DNA of 64,000 bases from Primula veris (taxonomy: Eukaryota > Streptophyta > Magnoliopsida > Ericales > Primulaceae): assembly GCA_963682055.1 (NCBI GenBank), contig OY821749.1:29023631-29087630 (forward strand). The letters run 5' to 3'. Positions 25,500 through 39,607 of the stretch are shown here, piece after piece; the stretch's first letter is position 1; each line of letters begins with the position of its first letter. A model generated the notes under the pieces. The model searched no databases. It saw only the letters and a program-made list of their open reading frames with translations, and had not been told where the DNA came from. The position numbers and the translations under genes are program-made.

Positions 25500-26960
25500 A
25501 AGCTGTCCTTCATAATTAAGTTTAAAGGTTGTTTTCAAAATTTCTCGTAGTTCTTATAAAAAAAAACTAATCTTTTCAAAATTTCTAGTAGTTATAAAAA
25601 ATAAAATCTTCTCCAAATTTCTAGTAGTTGTAATAAAAAAAATCTTCTAGCAGTTGTTATTAAAAGAAAAATCTAACATTTTCAAAATTTATAGTAGATC
25701 TTATAAAAAAAAATAGTCTTTTCAAAATTTCTAGTAGTTGTTATATAAAAAAATCTAATCTTTTTGAAATTCTAGAAATTGTTACATAGAAAAAATTCTA
25801 ATTTTTTGAAAATTTATACTAGCTGTTATCAAATATGTAATTAACTGCTAGTACGATACATGATGATTTTGAGAAACTGTCTCCTTCATAATTAAAAATT
25901 TAAAGGTCGTTATTAAAAAATCTAATATTTTCAAAATTAATACTAGTTGTTATAAAACATGTAATTAACTGCTATTGTGATACATAACTTTTTTGAGAAC
26001 CAGTCTGCTTCATAATTAAAAGTACCAGTAGTTATATAAAAAAATCTAAACTTTTCAAAACTCATAATACTTGTAATAAAAATTAAAAAGAAGTAATAAT
26101 TTCAACCGAAACAAAACCCCAGCTCAATAAAGTAGGGGGATATCTAAAGAGAGAGAAAGCACGCAGCTCCGACATAGCTATTAGGAAAAAACAATAGGAA
26201 AGTGAGATAAAATTTAATCTTTTCAAAATTTCTAGTAGTTATTATAAAAAAAATTAATCTTTTCAGAATTTCTAGTACTTGTTATATAAAAAAATTAATC
26301 TCTTTAAAATTTCCAGTAGTAGTTGTAAAAAAAAATCAAAATTTCTAATAGTTGTCGTAAAACCCCCCTAATATTATCGAAATTTCTAGTAGTTATTATA
26401 AAAAAAACTAAACTTTATTAAACCAAACAAAACCCCAGCTCAAAAGTAGGGGAAAATCTAGAGAGAGAGAAATCACACAGTTCCAAATTTATACAATACT
26501 TGTTATAAAAAAACAAAAAAAAACGAATCTTATCAATCGAAACAAAACCCCAGCTCAAAAAATATTGGGAAATCTAGAGAGAGAGAAAGCACGCAGCTCC
26601 GACATAGCTATTAGAAAAAAAAAACAATAGTAAAATATAAAATGTAATCTTTTCAAATTTCTAGTAATTGATATAAAAAAAAACTAATCTCTTCAAAATT
26701 TCTAGTAATTGTTATACATAAAAAAAAATCTTCTCAAATTCTAGTAGTTGTTACAAATAAAACTAATCTCTTAAAAATTTATAGTAATTGTTATATATAT
26801 AAAAAAAAAAACTAATCTTCTCAAAATTTCTAGTAGTTGTTACAAAAATAAACTAATCTTTTGAAAATTTGTAATAGTTATTGAAAAAAAAACTAATATT
26901 TCAAATTTTCTAGTAGTTGTTAGAAAACTTCGAATTTCCCGTAACTGTTATATATAAAAA
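25500..26960. repeat. Degenerate minisatellite array in the NF-YB leader intron
   Basis: Several dozen imperfect units of about 35-45 bp are built on TTTTCAAAATTTCTAGTAG followed by TTGTTATAAAAAAAACTAATC. Interspersed are copies of a second unit, AAAACCCCAGCTCA with AAATCTAGAGAGAGAGAAAG, at about 26113, 26427 and 26547, and again at 27215 beyond the MITE. Copy boundaries drift, so unit counts are approximate. Confidence 0.85.
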
Positions 26961-26979
26961 AAAACTAATCTTTTGAAAA

Positions 26980-27174
26980 GAGGCTGGATTTTTCGACTAC
27001 AAAAAATCTGTTTTCACGCCAAAACCGTAATTCCACAGTACAAATTGTAATTCACAATTACTGTTTATCCTTTTCTTTTTTTTTTTTGAAAAATAAAATA
27101 AAAAGGTAAACCATAAATCAAAATTACGGTTTTGGCGTGAAAACAGCCTTTTTGCAGTCGAAAAATCCAGCCTC
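26980..27174. mobile_element. MITE with ~50-bp terminal inverted repeats
   Basis: The left arm starts GAGGCTGGATTTTTCGAC and continues through GTTTTCACGCCAAAACCGTAAT. The right arm is its near-perfect reverse complement, ending GTCGAAAAATCCAGCCTC at 27174. Total length is 195 bp with a short AT-rich middle and no ORF. The long inverted repeats are of Mutator-like or fold-back type; flanking poly(T)/poly(A) prevents a secure target-site duplication. It sits within the minisatellite block of the inferred NF-YB leader intron. Confidence 0.8.
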
Positions 27175-27329
27175 TTTTTTTTTTTTAATAAAAACTAATA
27201 ATTTCAATCGGAACAAAACCCCAGCTCAATAAAATTAGGGGGAAATCTAGAGAGAGAGAGAGAGATCACGCAGCTTCGCCATAGGAAAATAGTATATTAA
27301 TAGGGGTGGAAAAAAAAACAATAAGGAAA

Positions 27330-27410
27330 ATGAAATAAAAAGAGAGAGAGAGAGAGAGAGTAAAATTAAAAAAGGAAACTTACAGATAAATAGGGCGGGA
27401 GAGAAGGAGG

Positions 27411-27446
<36 letters not shown>

Positions 27447-27465
27447 GAACGCTGGAGAAGAAGTG
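27330..27465. repeat. (GA)n microsatellites at the NF-YB leader
   Basis: Two runs of GA dinucleotides (about 27340-27362 and 27410-27445) flank the proposed leader donor. On the transcript strand they are (CT)n, common in plant 5' UTRs near transcription starts. Confidence 0.85.
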
Positions 27466-27747
27466 AGAGAGATATAAAACGAATGAGATGATAGGCTAGG
27501 TTTTTTTCTTTTTCTATCACCACCGTTCCTTTCTTTTTTCTATTTATTTATTACTACTATCTACTATCTACTACTATTTCTATTTCTTATTTTATTTTTT
27601 TTATTTATATGAGTATTTGTTTGGTACAAAAATACCCAAATCTATTGGATTTTACTCTTTTAGTAGTTTGGTATTTTGACTAATCTCTTGGATTTTACTA
27701 GTATTTTGGTACCTAATCTTTTTAAGTTCTTTTTAATATAGTACGTA

Positions 27748-27978
27748 CTCCGTTCCTAATTAATTATCTATTACGAAACTACGTGCAATTTTGACCGGCC
27801 AATAACTTGTATCAAAATTGTCGGAATGAAATTTTTTAAAAATTAATCATGTAGTTCAAATATTAAGTTATATGATTTACTTTTAAAAAAATTCATTTCG
27901 ATAATTTTGATACATGTTATAAGTCGGTCAAAATTACACGTAATTTCCTAGAAGACAATTAATTGATAACGGAAGGAG
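27748..27978. mobile_element. Stowaway-like MITE (Tc1/mariner class)
   Basis: The element starts CTCCGTTCCTAATTAATTATC and ends ATTAATTGATAACGGAAGGAG. It is flanked on both sides by the dinucleotide TA (27746-27747 and 27979-27980), the Stowaway target. The arms pair for most of their length, including CAATTTTGACCGGCCA against TCGGTCAAAATTACACG. It has no coding capacity and lies upstream of NF-YB. Confidence 0.85.
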
Positions 27979-27980
27979 TA

Positions 27981-29008
27981 TATGTTTTCATCTAACTACG
28001 GGATTTATAATAAATGAGAATACGAGACTTCAGTCATGTGCTCCTCTCTCTAATACATGCAGTAATTGAGATGTCTTCAATTCAGATAAGAGATGACGCA
28101 CGCTTCGTAAGGAGGCTTTGAAATTACGTAATTATTGTTATTGCACCTGCCACTAAGTACCGTTGCTTTTGTTTGTTTGAGTCTAATCCGGGTATCTTTC
28201 TATTATAGTCCGTCTAGCTCATGTTGATGCGAAATCTCTGTGTTGTTGGTTTTACCCTGCCAGATAACGTGTCCTTTAAAATTTTCAGGTTTTGATTTTT
28301 TGACAAAAAAAAACAGCTAGTTTTCGTTCCTTCCTTCGGTGGATAAGGTAAGGCGATGGGTTTTTTCAAAATCCAACAAGCGTTAGTAGCATGCTCGTGG
28401 TACATGTGGTAGAGCAACTTCATTTAATCTTTCAAAAATAGATGTGAGTGCCATTTTATAATTTTACGGATGTCACGTTCCTAATTAGATGAAAATACAT
28501 AGGTGGGGATGTGGATTAGTAAAACTTAGAAGTTGGATATTATATGAAAAAGACAATTGTAAAGTTTAACCTTACAAACATTTATTTCCATAGATTTTCC
28601 TTTCTGTTTATGAACATTTTAGTCATATATAAATTTAAATGCCTAAATACATTGAATTCTACAATAAGAAAAAGAAAATGATGTTCATTGATGATTTATA
28701 CAAGTTTTTGGTACTTACTTGATAAAAATAGAAATACGTAGGTGCTGGTTGATAATGATATTAACTTCATGGATCATAATAACTTTTGTTTATTCATAAC
28801 AAAATGTTGAAAGAAAACGGAGTTGGACCAAAGTTTTAACGGAAGTGACATATTTGGTAACGTCTATAGTTCAGTGGCCTATGTGCTTAATGTGGAGACA
28901 ATAAAATGTAAATTATAACATGTTCTTCTGACTTGTTTTCCATCAAAAAACAAGGCACCGAGAATAAGAGCAACCATATGCAAAAGGTGTGAATTCATAC
29001 ATTCTGAA
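27981..29008. other. Intergenic DNA between NF-YB and the receptor kinase
   Basis: Only short, unconvincing open frames occur (for example 28214-28423 on the minus strand). No repeat or RNA gene was recognised. Confidence 0.5.
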
Positions 29009-29275
29009 GCCTTGTTTGGTTAGGACAAGATTAGGTGGGATAGGATTACAAATGCACTGAGTCCCACAAATACTATGTTTGGGTGATCAACATAGGCGGG
29101 ACTATTAGTGCAACGGGATAACAAATGACCCCAAATAGGGTCATTTGTAATACCAGGTGGAGAGTGGTATTTGTAGTCCCGGGATTACGTGTACTCCCTC
29201 TTTCATTATCCGATCCAAATCCAGGTATATTTGTAATCTCAGGACTAGCTATCCCGCAATCAAATGGGACTGAAT
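29009..29275. mobile_element. Probable fold-back MITE
   Basis: The left end AGCCTTGTTTGGTTAGGACA and the right end GTCCCATTTGATTGCGGGAT (reverse complement) are imperfect inverted repeats. An internal hairpin, CAAATGACCC / GGGTCATTTG, is perfect. The GCCTTGTTTGGTT end resembles those of several plant MITE families. The boundaries and superfamily are uncertain. It lies just downstream of the receptor-kinase stop. Confidence 0.45.
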
Positions 29276-29484
29276 AGTTCTGTACAAATTAGAGCCAAGG
29301 ACTAGACAAACTAACAGCCTCAATATATTTGTATAGACATTCATAAAATAAAAAAAAATAAAAAAAAGTAAGAACTGGTAAGAAGCTAGCCAAAACCAAC
29401 ATTAAAACTTCCACCAACATCACTAAAATTGAGTAAGATACTATAATTAAGATAAGGAATGATAATCTTCTGAGGAAACAACAT

Positions 29485-32400
29485 TTATCGTGCATCTGGC
29501 TTGTTAATAGACTCGTCAATCAGTAATTGATGATCGATCTGACCTAAATCAAACGAACCTAAATTCTTCGAAGAAGTGTAAGTATGTCTGGATATCTCGT
29601 CCGAGTTTCCCCCTCTCACTGTATCGGCTCCCCTTTCGATCATTATACAATCATGAATCTCCTTTATGATTTCGGACATAGACGGTCTCATATATCCGTG
29701 GGGTTGAACACACATTAAAGCTTTCTCGGCTATCTTCCATACTGTTTGGTCGTCGTAATTCTCACCAAGAGAGGGGTCAATGATCCCTTGAATGTCCCCA
29801 CTTTCGATGTGTAGTTTGGCCTGGAACCAACAAAATATCAAGTAAATGAGCAGTTACTTGTACTCTGAAATTAAATTGCTCCAGTTTTTTTTTAAAAACA
29901 GCAAATGATTAGCAGCAAAAAGTAGTCTAGTGTAACATGGCCTTGAACTAATACATAGGAATTAAACCTCTTAAGTCTTATATTATCCCTACTTACGAGA
30001 ATTGAGATATAGATGTTGACTTAAATGACAACTAACAAGTTTTAGATTTGTTAATTCAAATACTACTTTTGTTGATGAGTTTTTGCTTTGGTCTATGGAA
30101 CAAATAAAATGCTAAGTTCATTGGCTACTAAATGTTCAATATTCATATGGCTATCTAATAGAGACATGTTCACAAAACCTGAAAATTCAGAAGCATTTTA
30201 GTTGCACAAAATGTCTAGTTATAAGTACCATGTACGATTATTGGAGGTTAAAAAATGATTGGAAAAACTAAAACGAAAAGGTTTCCTATCTTTAAATATT
30301 CCAGCTTTTGTTCTCGTTTTAACTTGTATCAAAAATATAACCAATGAAAATTAAGAAGACTACGTTCCTTGCATTATCTTGAATTTTTTAGCAAAGAAAA
30401 CTTGCAGATTTTGGTTTTTGAAAAATCTTATCTGAAAATTATTTTGTGAAATCCGAACTTCTTGCAGCGTTTGGTATACAACTCAACATATAACCAAATA
30501 AATCCTGAGATTCTAAGTCAAAATAAAGCTGAAAACCATGCTCACAAGTCTTGGAAACCTTAATCTTTTGAGCTACAAAAAAAGAAGTGACTTTGAATTT
30601 TTAGTGTATGGTCTGTGGCATACTTCACACTTACCCACTGGACAATATTCCGACAGTTAACACCAAAACTTTCACTAGATATTGCTTGTTGACCTGATAT
30701 CAGTTCCAGAAGGATGACACCGAAACTGTAAACATCGCTCTTGTCGGTTAATTGTTGAGAAATATAATATCTGGATAGAGAAAAAAAAAGAGATCAGAAA
30801 TATCGTATTAGACAGCCTATCTGCTGAAGAAGCTAAAACAATGAATTGCATTCCTACAATTTACATAAATACCAGACTACTCAAGAGGGTATGTGTATTT
30901 TCACACTGTATATTCTGCATCAATTATTTCCATCTCACATGAAGAGCGTAAAGGAGTTTAAGAGTTAACGTAGTAAAACACTAAATTCCAGGTACAATGA
31001 TAATAGAAATTAGTTGTCTGGATTTTTCTTTATTCAGAAAATCAAACCAACTGAAAACAATTTAACTTCCAAGATTCGTTTCCATCACTTCAAAACATTG
31101 AAAACTGAGCACTAATACTCGACTTTACGCGAAAGTTAGGCCCTTTTTTGAGTTTTCTTTTGTTCAAAAATCCAAATGACATGCAAATGGTGTAAATTTT
31201 TAAAAAGATTGATTTCTATCACTTGAAAACACCAAAACGTGTGTTCGTAATGGCGCAACTGATGCGGAAATCAGGCTCTTCTTTAGTTTACCTATCAATG
31301 TTGCAGAAGTAATGAACTTACTATTCCAGTCATATTTCAAACTGATCCTCGCAAAAAAAAAACTGTTGCAGAGTTGCATTTTGCAACTAAAAGTAAATTG
31401 AAATGCAGATATTCAGCTATTAAAAAGGATCGAGGGAGAAGCATTACTCAGGATCGAGATAGCCAACAGTGCCTCGAACTATACTCGACACATGAGAAGC
31501 TCCTTCTTGGGAGAGTTTTGAGAGCCCAAAATCTGAAACTTTAGCGTGCATGTTCTTATCGAGAAGAATATTACTGGTTTTCAAGTCTCTATGGATTATA
31601 GATGGAACACAGCCTGTATGTAGATACTCGATTCCTATAAAAAAGCAGAGCAAAGGACCAAGTTAATTAAAGTAGTTTGTTTAATTTATATGAAAGAAAC
31701 ATAACAGAAGATGACAATTCGTATGCTAATGAACTTTCTTATGCATATAAATTGATGATTTGGAAATTTGTTTGAATTCAACCCACAATTGCCCATCTCT
31801 CTAGGTCTCTCCGTAGTTTCATTGGTTTTCAGACTAGAAAAAAAAAACTTAAAAACGTTATTTCTTTACAAGGTTCTGCAATTTCAAGCGAAGGACCTTT
31901 TCTTTTACCAACAAAGATACTTATCACTCGGTTCATAACAATCTTATCTGAACATAAAATTTCAGTCTCCAAAGCTTACAAACCTTTTGCAGCATCTTCA
32001 GCAATCTCCAGTCTCTTGATCCAACTAAGAGTTCGTTCCCGAGTTAGTGGGCCTAAAATATTTTTTGCATGGGTGAGAAAATTAAATTAAATTATTTTTA
32101 TTTTTAAATATAAAAGGATGAAGAAAAAATCTCACCATATAGATGTTCCTTCAGGGTTCCGCTGTGCATAAATTCATAAACAAGTATACTTTTCTCATCT
32201 TCCTGGCAATACCCAAGAAACTGCACCAGGTTTCGATGATGTATTCTTGAAAGAAGAGTCACCTATGTAAATTGCGTGAATCAGGAAAGGTGCAAACTAT
32301 AGTGAAAAGTTGATAAACATATACTACCTTCGTGCCATTTTATTTGGCCAAATTCCCTTTTGTAATGTCCCGGTGCATTTGGTCACTTCCTCACAAATGA

Positions 32401-35400
32401 CTAGACAACCTTTTGCTACTTTCCAGTTTACCATTGTCCGAGAACATCAAAAGTAGGGTGACCACAAATTCACTATATTAAAGTTTAAGTGAAAATTAAA
32501 TATTAAATACAGGAAATATCACGTCCCCTTAAAATTTTGCTTTGTCATCAAATTGGGACAAAGAGAGTCCATTGATAGGAATAAGGGAACTCAGATGAAA
32601 GTAAAACCACTATTTGAAATCCCCAGTTGTATGCTACTACAAAACCTTATATGCATTAATGAGATGTAATTTTTATTAAGACCATGGATAACATTGACTA
32701 TGAAATTATATCTTGAACCCCTATGACTCGTTCCACAATTCAGTCGTCAAATTATAGCTATTACCAACAGGTTGCACATAAACGAAACGGAATATGAATA
32801 AGTCAATTTACCTCGTTCGAAAATTCTCTCTTTCCCTGGTACGAATTGCTTGTCAAAAGCTTAACTGCAATTTCCCTTCCATCTTTCATTCTTCCATAAT
32901 AAACAATTCCGAAACCTCCCGATCCAACTTTTCTTTCGAACTCTTTTGTTGCATTTTCAAGTTCCGATAACGTAAAGCAATGTGCAGCATCTTTGGCAAC
33001 ATCCCCAAATGATGAAACTAATTTATTGGTAGACATTGAGTGTTCAGATCGGTCTGAATAAGACAAAAAATTTAAAATATATTCTTAATAGTCATAAGGG
33101 GAGGATTCCCATAAAGTGACAGATTTTGGACTCGTTCTTTAGGATTCGAATTCAAAAGCAGTTTATTGGAGTGAATGCACGAAAAACAAAATTTATTAAA
33201 CAACATGCCTTCCAAAAATCAATTCATTGGAAAATCAGGTTATTGAACAACATGGCAATCTAGAGTTGATTCGTTGAAACGAATGTCCCTAAAACGTAAC
33301 TCTAAAAGGGAAAACAAGTTTTTCAGAGTGACAAAATGAGAACCAAGTCCAAATATGTCGCTACGTAGTAAATTCCTAAATCAAAAGTAAGAAAGGAGTT
33401 GAGTCAGGTTTTATAATCAAAGTGGGAAAAGTTAGCAAATGCTTGAATATTCCGACCTTTCTTTGGATTCTTGTTCTTCCTTTTTTGCAACAATATGCAT
33501 GAAACAATAGTAGCTACAAGTAGAACAGCAGCCCCAACCACTATTCCGATAATAATTTTCTTGCGATCTTGTATACGTTTTCCTCTACGAAGATTGACAT
33601 TTCCAGTGTAGCTGACGAGCAAAATGTGAATTGAAAATAAATAAAAACTACAAATACGAAACATATGTTGGGGATAACGAGCATGTATTTATTCTTGTTG
33701 CTCCAATCCGAGTTTATAGGCAACAAATTTATATATATATACAAACTCGATGTCTTACAAGTTCCAAGCTCTCCATGTGAATCTCATACTAGAGCCAGAT
33801 TGTTCTTTAATTGTGCACTTGAACTCAAAGGATGGGCATTGTTAACGTGGATATTTTGCCCAAAGAAGCATTGGAAGTGAACAAATTCAGGAAAAAAAAG
33901 AAGAGATAATGGGGTCGTAGGTAGCATACAGAAACGTATCCTTAACTCTTTACGTCATGTACTTTAAATAAGGACAATTTACCCGTATTTCAATTTGAAC
34001 GACATGCAACGAGGAGCTATATATACTTACACACCATAAAAAATATATACTTTTATACTTCTAGAACAATGTTAAAGAAACCCAAAACGTCATCTAATCA
34101 ATCATTTAATTAAGAGAAGAGATTCTCACTTCAAAATTAGACCTTTATCGAATAGTTTTAAAGGCACAGTTCCAGATAGACCATTGTTCTGCAAATATCT
34201 GCAGTCAGTAAAGTTTGCAAAGAATCAAAACTTTGTTAAGCATTATAATAGAGCAAATTCTATGTACACAAGAAATCAGAAACCACATTTTCCTATAGTA
34301 AAAGCAAAAGGGGGAAGTAGAAGGCACTAACATATTTGACTGTTTAAAGCGATTTATAATCTTAAATTCATTCAGTTAAAGAGTCCGAAACTTACAGCTC
34401 CTTTAAGTTTGGCAAGTTTGCTAAACTGGAAGGCACGTCTCCAGTCAATTGATTGTTCTCCAGATGACTGAAATTTGGAAATATAGAAAAAGATGAAAAT
34501 CAGAATATATATCTAGAATAAGCAAGAGAAAAACTCTAAATAGTAAAAATCATCAAATGAATAGTGTGGTTGCACCCTTGCCTATTATTCGATCAAATTA
34601 GCCACATCATCTCGTACCAACATTTTTATAAATAGTTATTCTCTATGGACAACAAAATGGCCAATCAGTCATTCCCAAAATTGGACTTACATAATTTTCA
34701 AGTCTGTGCAACCAGAAAAATCAGGTATAGGACCAGTCAGTAGGTTTCCATCTAGCCACCTGCAATTGAATGACATAAACAATTACTCGAGTTTATCATA
34801 AACAAATAGGTTATTTTCTTTTATCGTTGTCTTAAATGAAGCAAGGAGTATTTTTAACACATACTGGGTACTACTTACAATTCAGCCAGGCCATTCAACT
34901 TTGTCAAGTCTGAAGGGATACCACCAGTCAAGTTCATATTAGATAGTTTACTGTACAGTGAGAGAACCGATTAGTCAACCTTTAAATTTAATAGTATTGG
35001 TGCCTATTTATTTCTAAACAGCCAAAAACGGGAAAAAATGTTACATTGTAATAATTCTTGGTTGGGGATCTGAGTTGCACTCAACCCAGGACCAAGGGAC
35101 CGGAAGGCATGGATCACCAGCTTCTTGAGCCCATAATGCCGATGAATAAACGGAGACGACTGAGGACATAATTAACCCTGTATAAGGAACAGGCAAATAT
35201 CAAAACTTAAGTGGAATTTAGATTTTATATCAAATATAAAAGCATTACTTGAGTTATATAAAAAGTTGGCCTATTGGCTTGCTTATAATAATTTGAATTT
35301 GGTTGAACTTGTGATTACTTTAAATATATTGTAATATATTCAAAGAAACTGGCGAATGTGTTGTTAAAATGAACAAGAAATGAAAAACTTTTGACCAAGT

Positions 35401-38400
35401 TCATAATAATAAGCTAAAGCCTAACTAACTGCCTAAGCATATGCTTCCCCTGGCTCCTAAAAGATAGACCACTTTATTTTAACACGGATAAATAAACATA
35501 ATCAAAATGGCTAATACGTTGAAGTTAGCCCCTCAAAATACCAATTATACCCTTTACATAATCAATTAACTCAGGTTAAATTTTCCAATAAAATACAGAC
35601 TTAAATGAAGATATAATGGTGCTCTTTCACTTTCTCCTATATAAGCTAAATGGACCAAAATTTGGGACATACTAAAATAGAACATCTAACTCAAAATGCC
35701 TAAAGCGTTGAAGTTAGTCCCTTAAATACCAATTATACCCTTTACATAATCATCTAACTCGTGTTACTTTTTCGATAAAATACAGTTTTAAATGAAGATA
35801 TAATGGTAAACTTAGCATTTTCACTTTCTTCTAAATTTGGGACATACTAAAATAAAACACAGACTATCTTTAAGGGGATAACTGGAGTTACTGGACAAGT
35901 ACTTACTGATCAGTCATAAAATACTTACTGTCAAGAGAACCATCGCTTCTCTCAATAAGCCTGTTTATCTCCATAGCATTCAGCAAAGGACCATGGGTAG
36001 AATCCGATGTCTTCTTAAATTTAAACGACAACACAAATGGAAGACTTAAATTATAATATCCAGGTTCGTAAAGACGATATTTTCCTGGAGCATTTTCTTG
36101 GATATTAACGACAAGCTTGCTGATATCAGGATTGCCTGGAAGATTTAGCGTAAACTTCCTTGTATCTTTTGAACCCAATTTTTCTATTTCTGCTAAATAG
36201 GTAAATGCCCAACCAAAACCTGGAAAACCTTCAAGGTTCAATCGATATGTTAATGATCCATTTCTACCAACTACAGCTGTCTGCATCACTTTTTGAGGTG
36301 GCATTTCTGTATTACTAACATCGATTGGCATTCTAGTTGATATTTTCTCTGTTCCTGCAGCAACATCTACGAGGTAATTTGCCTTTCTTATCGAGTCAGA
36401 TTGCCATATTCTGTCAAATGGGTCATCAGGATACCTGTAATTCGATATCAAAACAAATACCATGTATGGGTAAAATCCATTAGTTTCAGCAAGCAAATTC
36501 CATAACTTGAAATGTTTCCGTTTTATTGGCAATTTATATGTAGTTTTTACAAGCATTACATCAAAGTCAGCTGTGAGAGAATGGGGTAGTAGGACATAAA
36601 ATTAACCTAGAGTACTCAATTTTTTTGTAGACGACTATTACCAAATTTATGGTAACGATGAACCGTTTATTAGCAAGCTTAAACATCATAAACAGAGCTT
36701 TCCACTTGACCCGTTGACTTGGTTATTTTCACCTCAAAAGTTGATATATTATCACATGAATAAGAGATATTTCCAACTTGCGTGATCTTCATGTGATATT
36801 CTAAAATTAAACTTAAAAACTGGTTTCTAGGATCATACTTTGCTGGTTCATCAATTGGACAGAACAAAAAAAACTTATATCCAGCTTTCTAGTTTGTTTG
36901 TTGTGTTTTCCTATCACGAATGTGTCATACAACTTTGAGAAAAGTACTAGCTGATTTATGTAAAGTTATAGTATCAAAAAAAGAGCAAATTAAGCATAAT
37001 GTTTGAGAGCGTATACCTAACAGGAGCTTCAGTTTGTGCACCAAAATTAATTCTTGCAGATACACTCAGATGAAATTGACTTTCGTAACGCGTAGCATAA
37101 ACGGAACCATTTAGTTGCCTCAATTCTAAAGTAGATATAAACGGCAGTCCAGTGGTAGCATTTGATAGACAAACACTTATACTGGGTTCTAACGCAAGAA
37201 ATATCAACTCGTAAACCTCTACTGTATTTGCATCCCATATGTCAATAGTGGCCCAGTGAGTTGCCCCAAGTGAGATGTCAAACTTTGGATAAACATTATT
37301 TTGGTCGAAATTACCATACAAAAAGGATGCTCTAACAAGGTACCGGCCTCTACTTATGACATTGAGTGTGTAACAGTACTTTCTGGGATCGGCGGGGAAA
37401 TATCTCAGATTTAGGTATTGTTGCCTCGTCTCTTTTGGTATTGATATATTTGTTGTTTGTCCAAACATAAGCTGATCATCTGGGGTCCACACGAGACCAA
37501 GTTCATCAGTAAAATTGCTTTTGCCTCCACAGTCTATGCTTACAAAACCTGTTTCATACCGCTAAATTCATAAACCAGTTTCACCAATTAACAAGAAAAT
37601 GATAAACCAGACTATCAAGCAAAGCCTCATTCTTCCCTGCACATTCGGTTTGAGGGGGAAAAACATTCCACTTTTCCAAAGAATGTTTTATACCTTTATA
37701 GTTCTAAATGACATGAAAGATGCATAAAACCAAACAAGAGTTCATAATTTCAACAATTGCCCTAGAACTATAGCAAACGAAACAAGCAACCCACACAAAC
37801 TTGGATCTCATAGCATTTCGATCTTCAGAGCTAAGAATAATGCGTATTAAATCTTTATAGTCCTAAACGACAAGTAAAATGCATATACTCAAACAAGAAT
37901 ATATGATATCAACAACTTCCCTAGAACTATTTTGGTCTTCAAACTTTAGAGCAGAAGATTTAAACTTTTCATAACAATACTAACTAAACCAAACAAGTTC
38001 CACTGAAGTATAACCGATCCATAGAAAGTTACTGCTCGTAGCATTTGGGTCTCTAGAACTAAGAAGAATAAAAGTTTAAAACAAGATTGATGTCATGGTG
38101 TTCCCTTCTGTCAAACATTTTTCAAGACCAAAAAAATCAAGATTTAGTAAGTTCGAGCTAATGTAATGTTTCAAAAGATTTATTATGTATTCTATGGGGG
38201 TTAAGGACCAATCCATCAAAACCAGTTTGAATACAAAAACTGTTTTCAAGTTTCAATAAATAGAAAAATCAACTATTTTGCTTAAGTTCTCAACTCTCAA
38301 GTGGCTACTATTCAGAAAAAAAAAAAAAAACCACTGTGCTAACATCTATACCTAACAAGAAGTTAAGAAATACTCCTAAACTGCTCATAACCTTCCATCA

Positions 38401-39568
38401 TTCAAACTTTTATCCTAATTGTCCAGATATATAGAATACATTTTGCCTCCGTGTTTAAATTAAGTACAAGATTTTGAAGTATACTATGTTTAACCATGTA
38501 GCAGAGAGAAATATGCAGAGATGCCTATTTTCCTTGACTTGACTAAAGACATACAAACACCAAAGTCCAAACTGAAGAAAAGGAAAAAAAATGTTCATAA
38601 AAGGGAAAATCACATCAAAGTAGAAACAAACTGTTGAATCCGTGTTGACATTTGTTAAATTTTAGTAATACTTAAGAACTCTTTAAGAACGGACCCCACT
38701 CCTTAAAATAAGCATTACCACAACACTGAAAAAAATGATAAATAGCAATGAATTATCAATTAAGATATGATATCACCATACTTTATTATGACTTACTGTC
38801 ATAAGTACACTTTTTGGCAACAATATACCTTACTCAACTAAAACTAAAACTATGGACATCATTTATCCCTACCATACTAATACCAGTCAAATGCCAACTA
38901 GAATAAACTTAGGCTAATGGGAGCCTAAGCACTTATTTGAACTCGCTTACAAAACAACCTTAAATTCTATTGTTTTTATTTTTTAATCAGAGTTAAGCTA
39001 TTAATCACCAGTAAGTAAATAGCAAAATAAGTGGCTGTACTCTTCGAGCTTGTTTGGTTGTAACTCCTAACCTGAGTTCATTTAACTGATCCATATAAAA
39101 GATCCTAACATTTTGCTTTATACATTACAAAGATTGAAACTTTTTACACATTACTCGGCATCGAATTAGTCCAGCGGCAGAAACATGAATTACCCACCAA
39201 GGGAAAGATATCCCATCATTCATATATGATATATAATCTTTCTTTTTATGGAAGTCCAGCCTCTTATTATCCAAAGATTTTGGTTAAAAACTAATTTCAA
39301 GACCAAAAGATTAAATATTTTTCCATAAATGGAAAGTCCAAGGCCTATTTAAGTATGCACCAACTAAAAACATCAATAGATACACATTATAAAACAACTT
39401 TCTAAAAAGAAAAATCTTAACTAAAGCCTTTTTGTAAGAACTACACTATAAGCATAAAAAGCATAAGCTTTTAGCGGCCTAAAAAGCAGAAAAGCGGGCT
39501 TTTCAAGATCTTTTGAAGCTTTAAATCGTATTTTTTTGCGCTTTTTAAAACAGTCTAATATAGAATAA

Positions 39569-39607
<39 letters not shown>

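Larger units (their letters stand above)
23848..27480 (-). promoter_or_regulatory. NF-YB 5' leader: leader exon and inferred 3.5-kb leader intron
   Basis: A CT-rich minus-strand leader block ends at 27384 in a consensus donor (ATCT|GTAAGTTTCC). A possible acceptor (CCTAAG) lies at 23860, twelve bases upstream of the start codon. This implies a leader exon of about 27384-27475, an intron of 27383-23860 and a 12-nt remainder before the ATG. The proximal leader is a long (CT)n tract and a TTTTATAT motif lies near 27470. Leader introns are common in plant NF-Y genes and often raise expression. This model is inferred, not proven. Confidence 0.45.

Noticed and set aside
39053..39075. MITE-like GCTTGTTTGGTTGTAACT end in the receptor-kinase intron
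   Set aside because: Only one end was seen; no inverted partner was identified.
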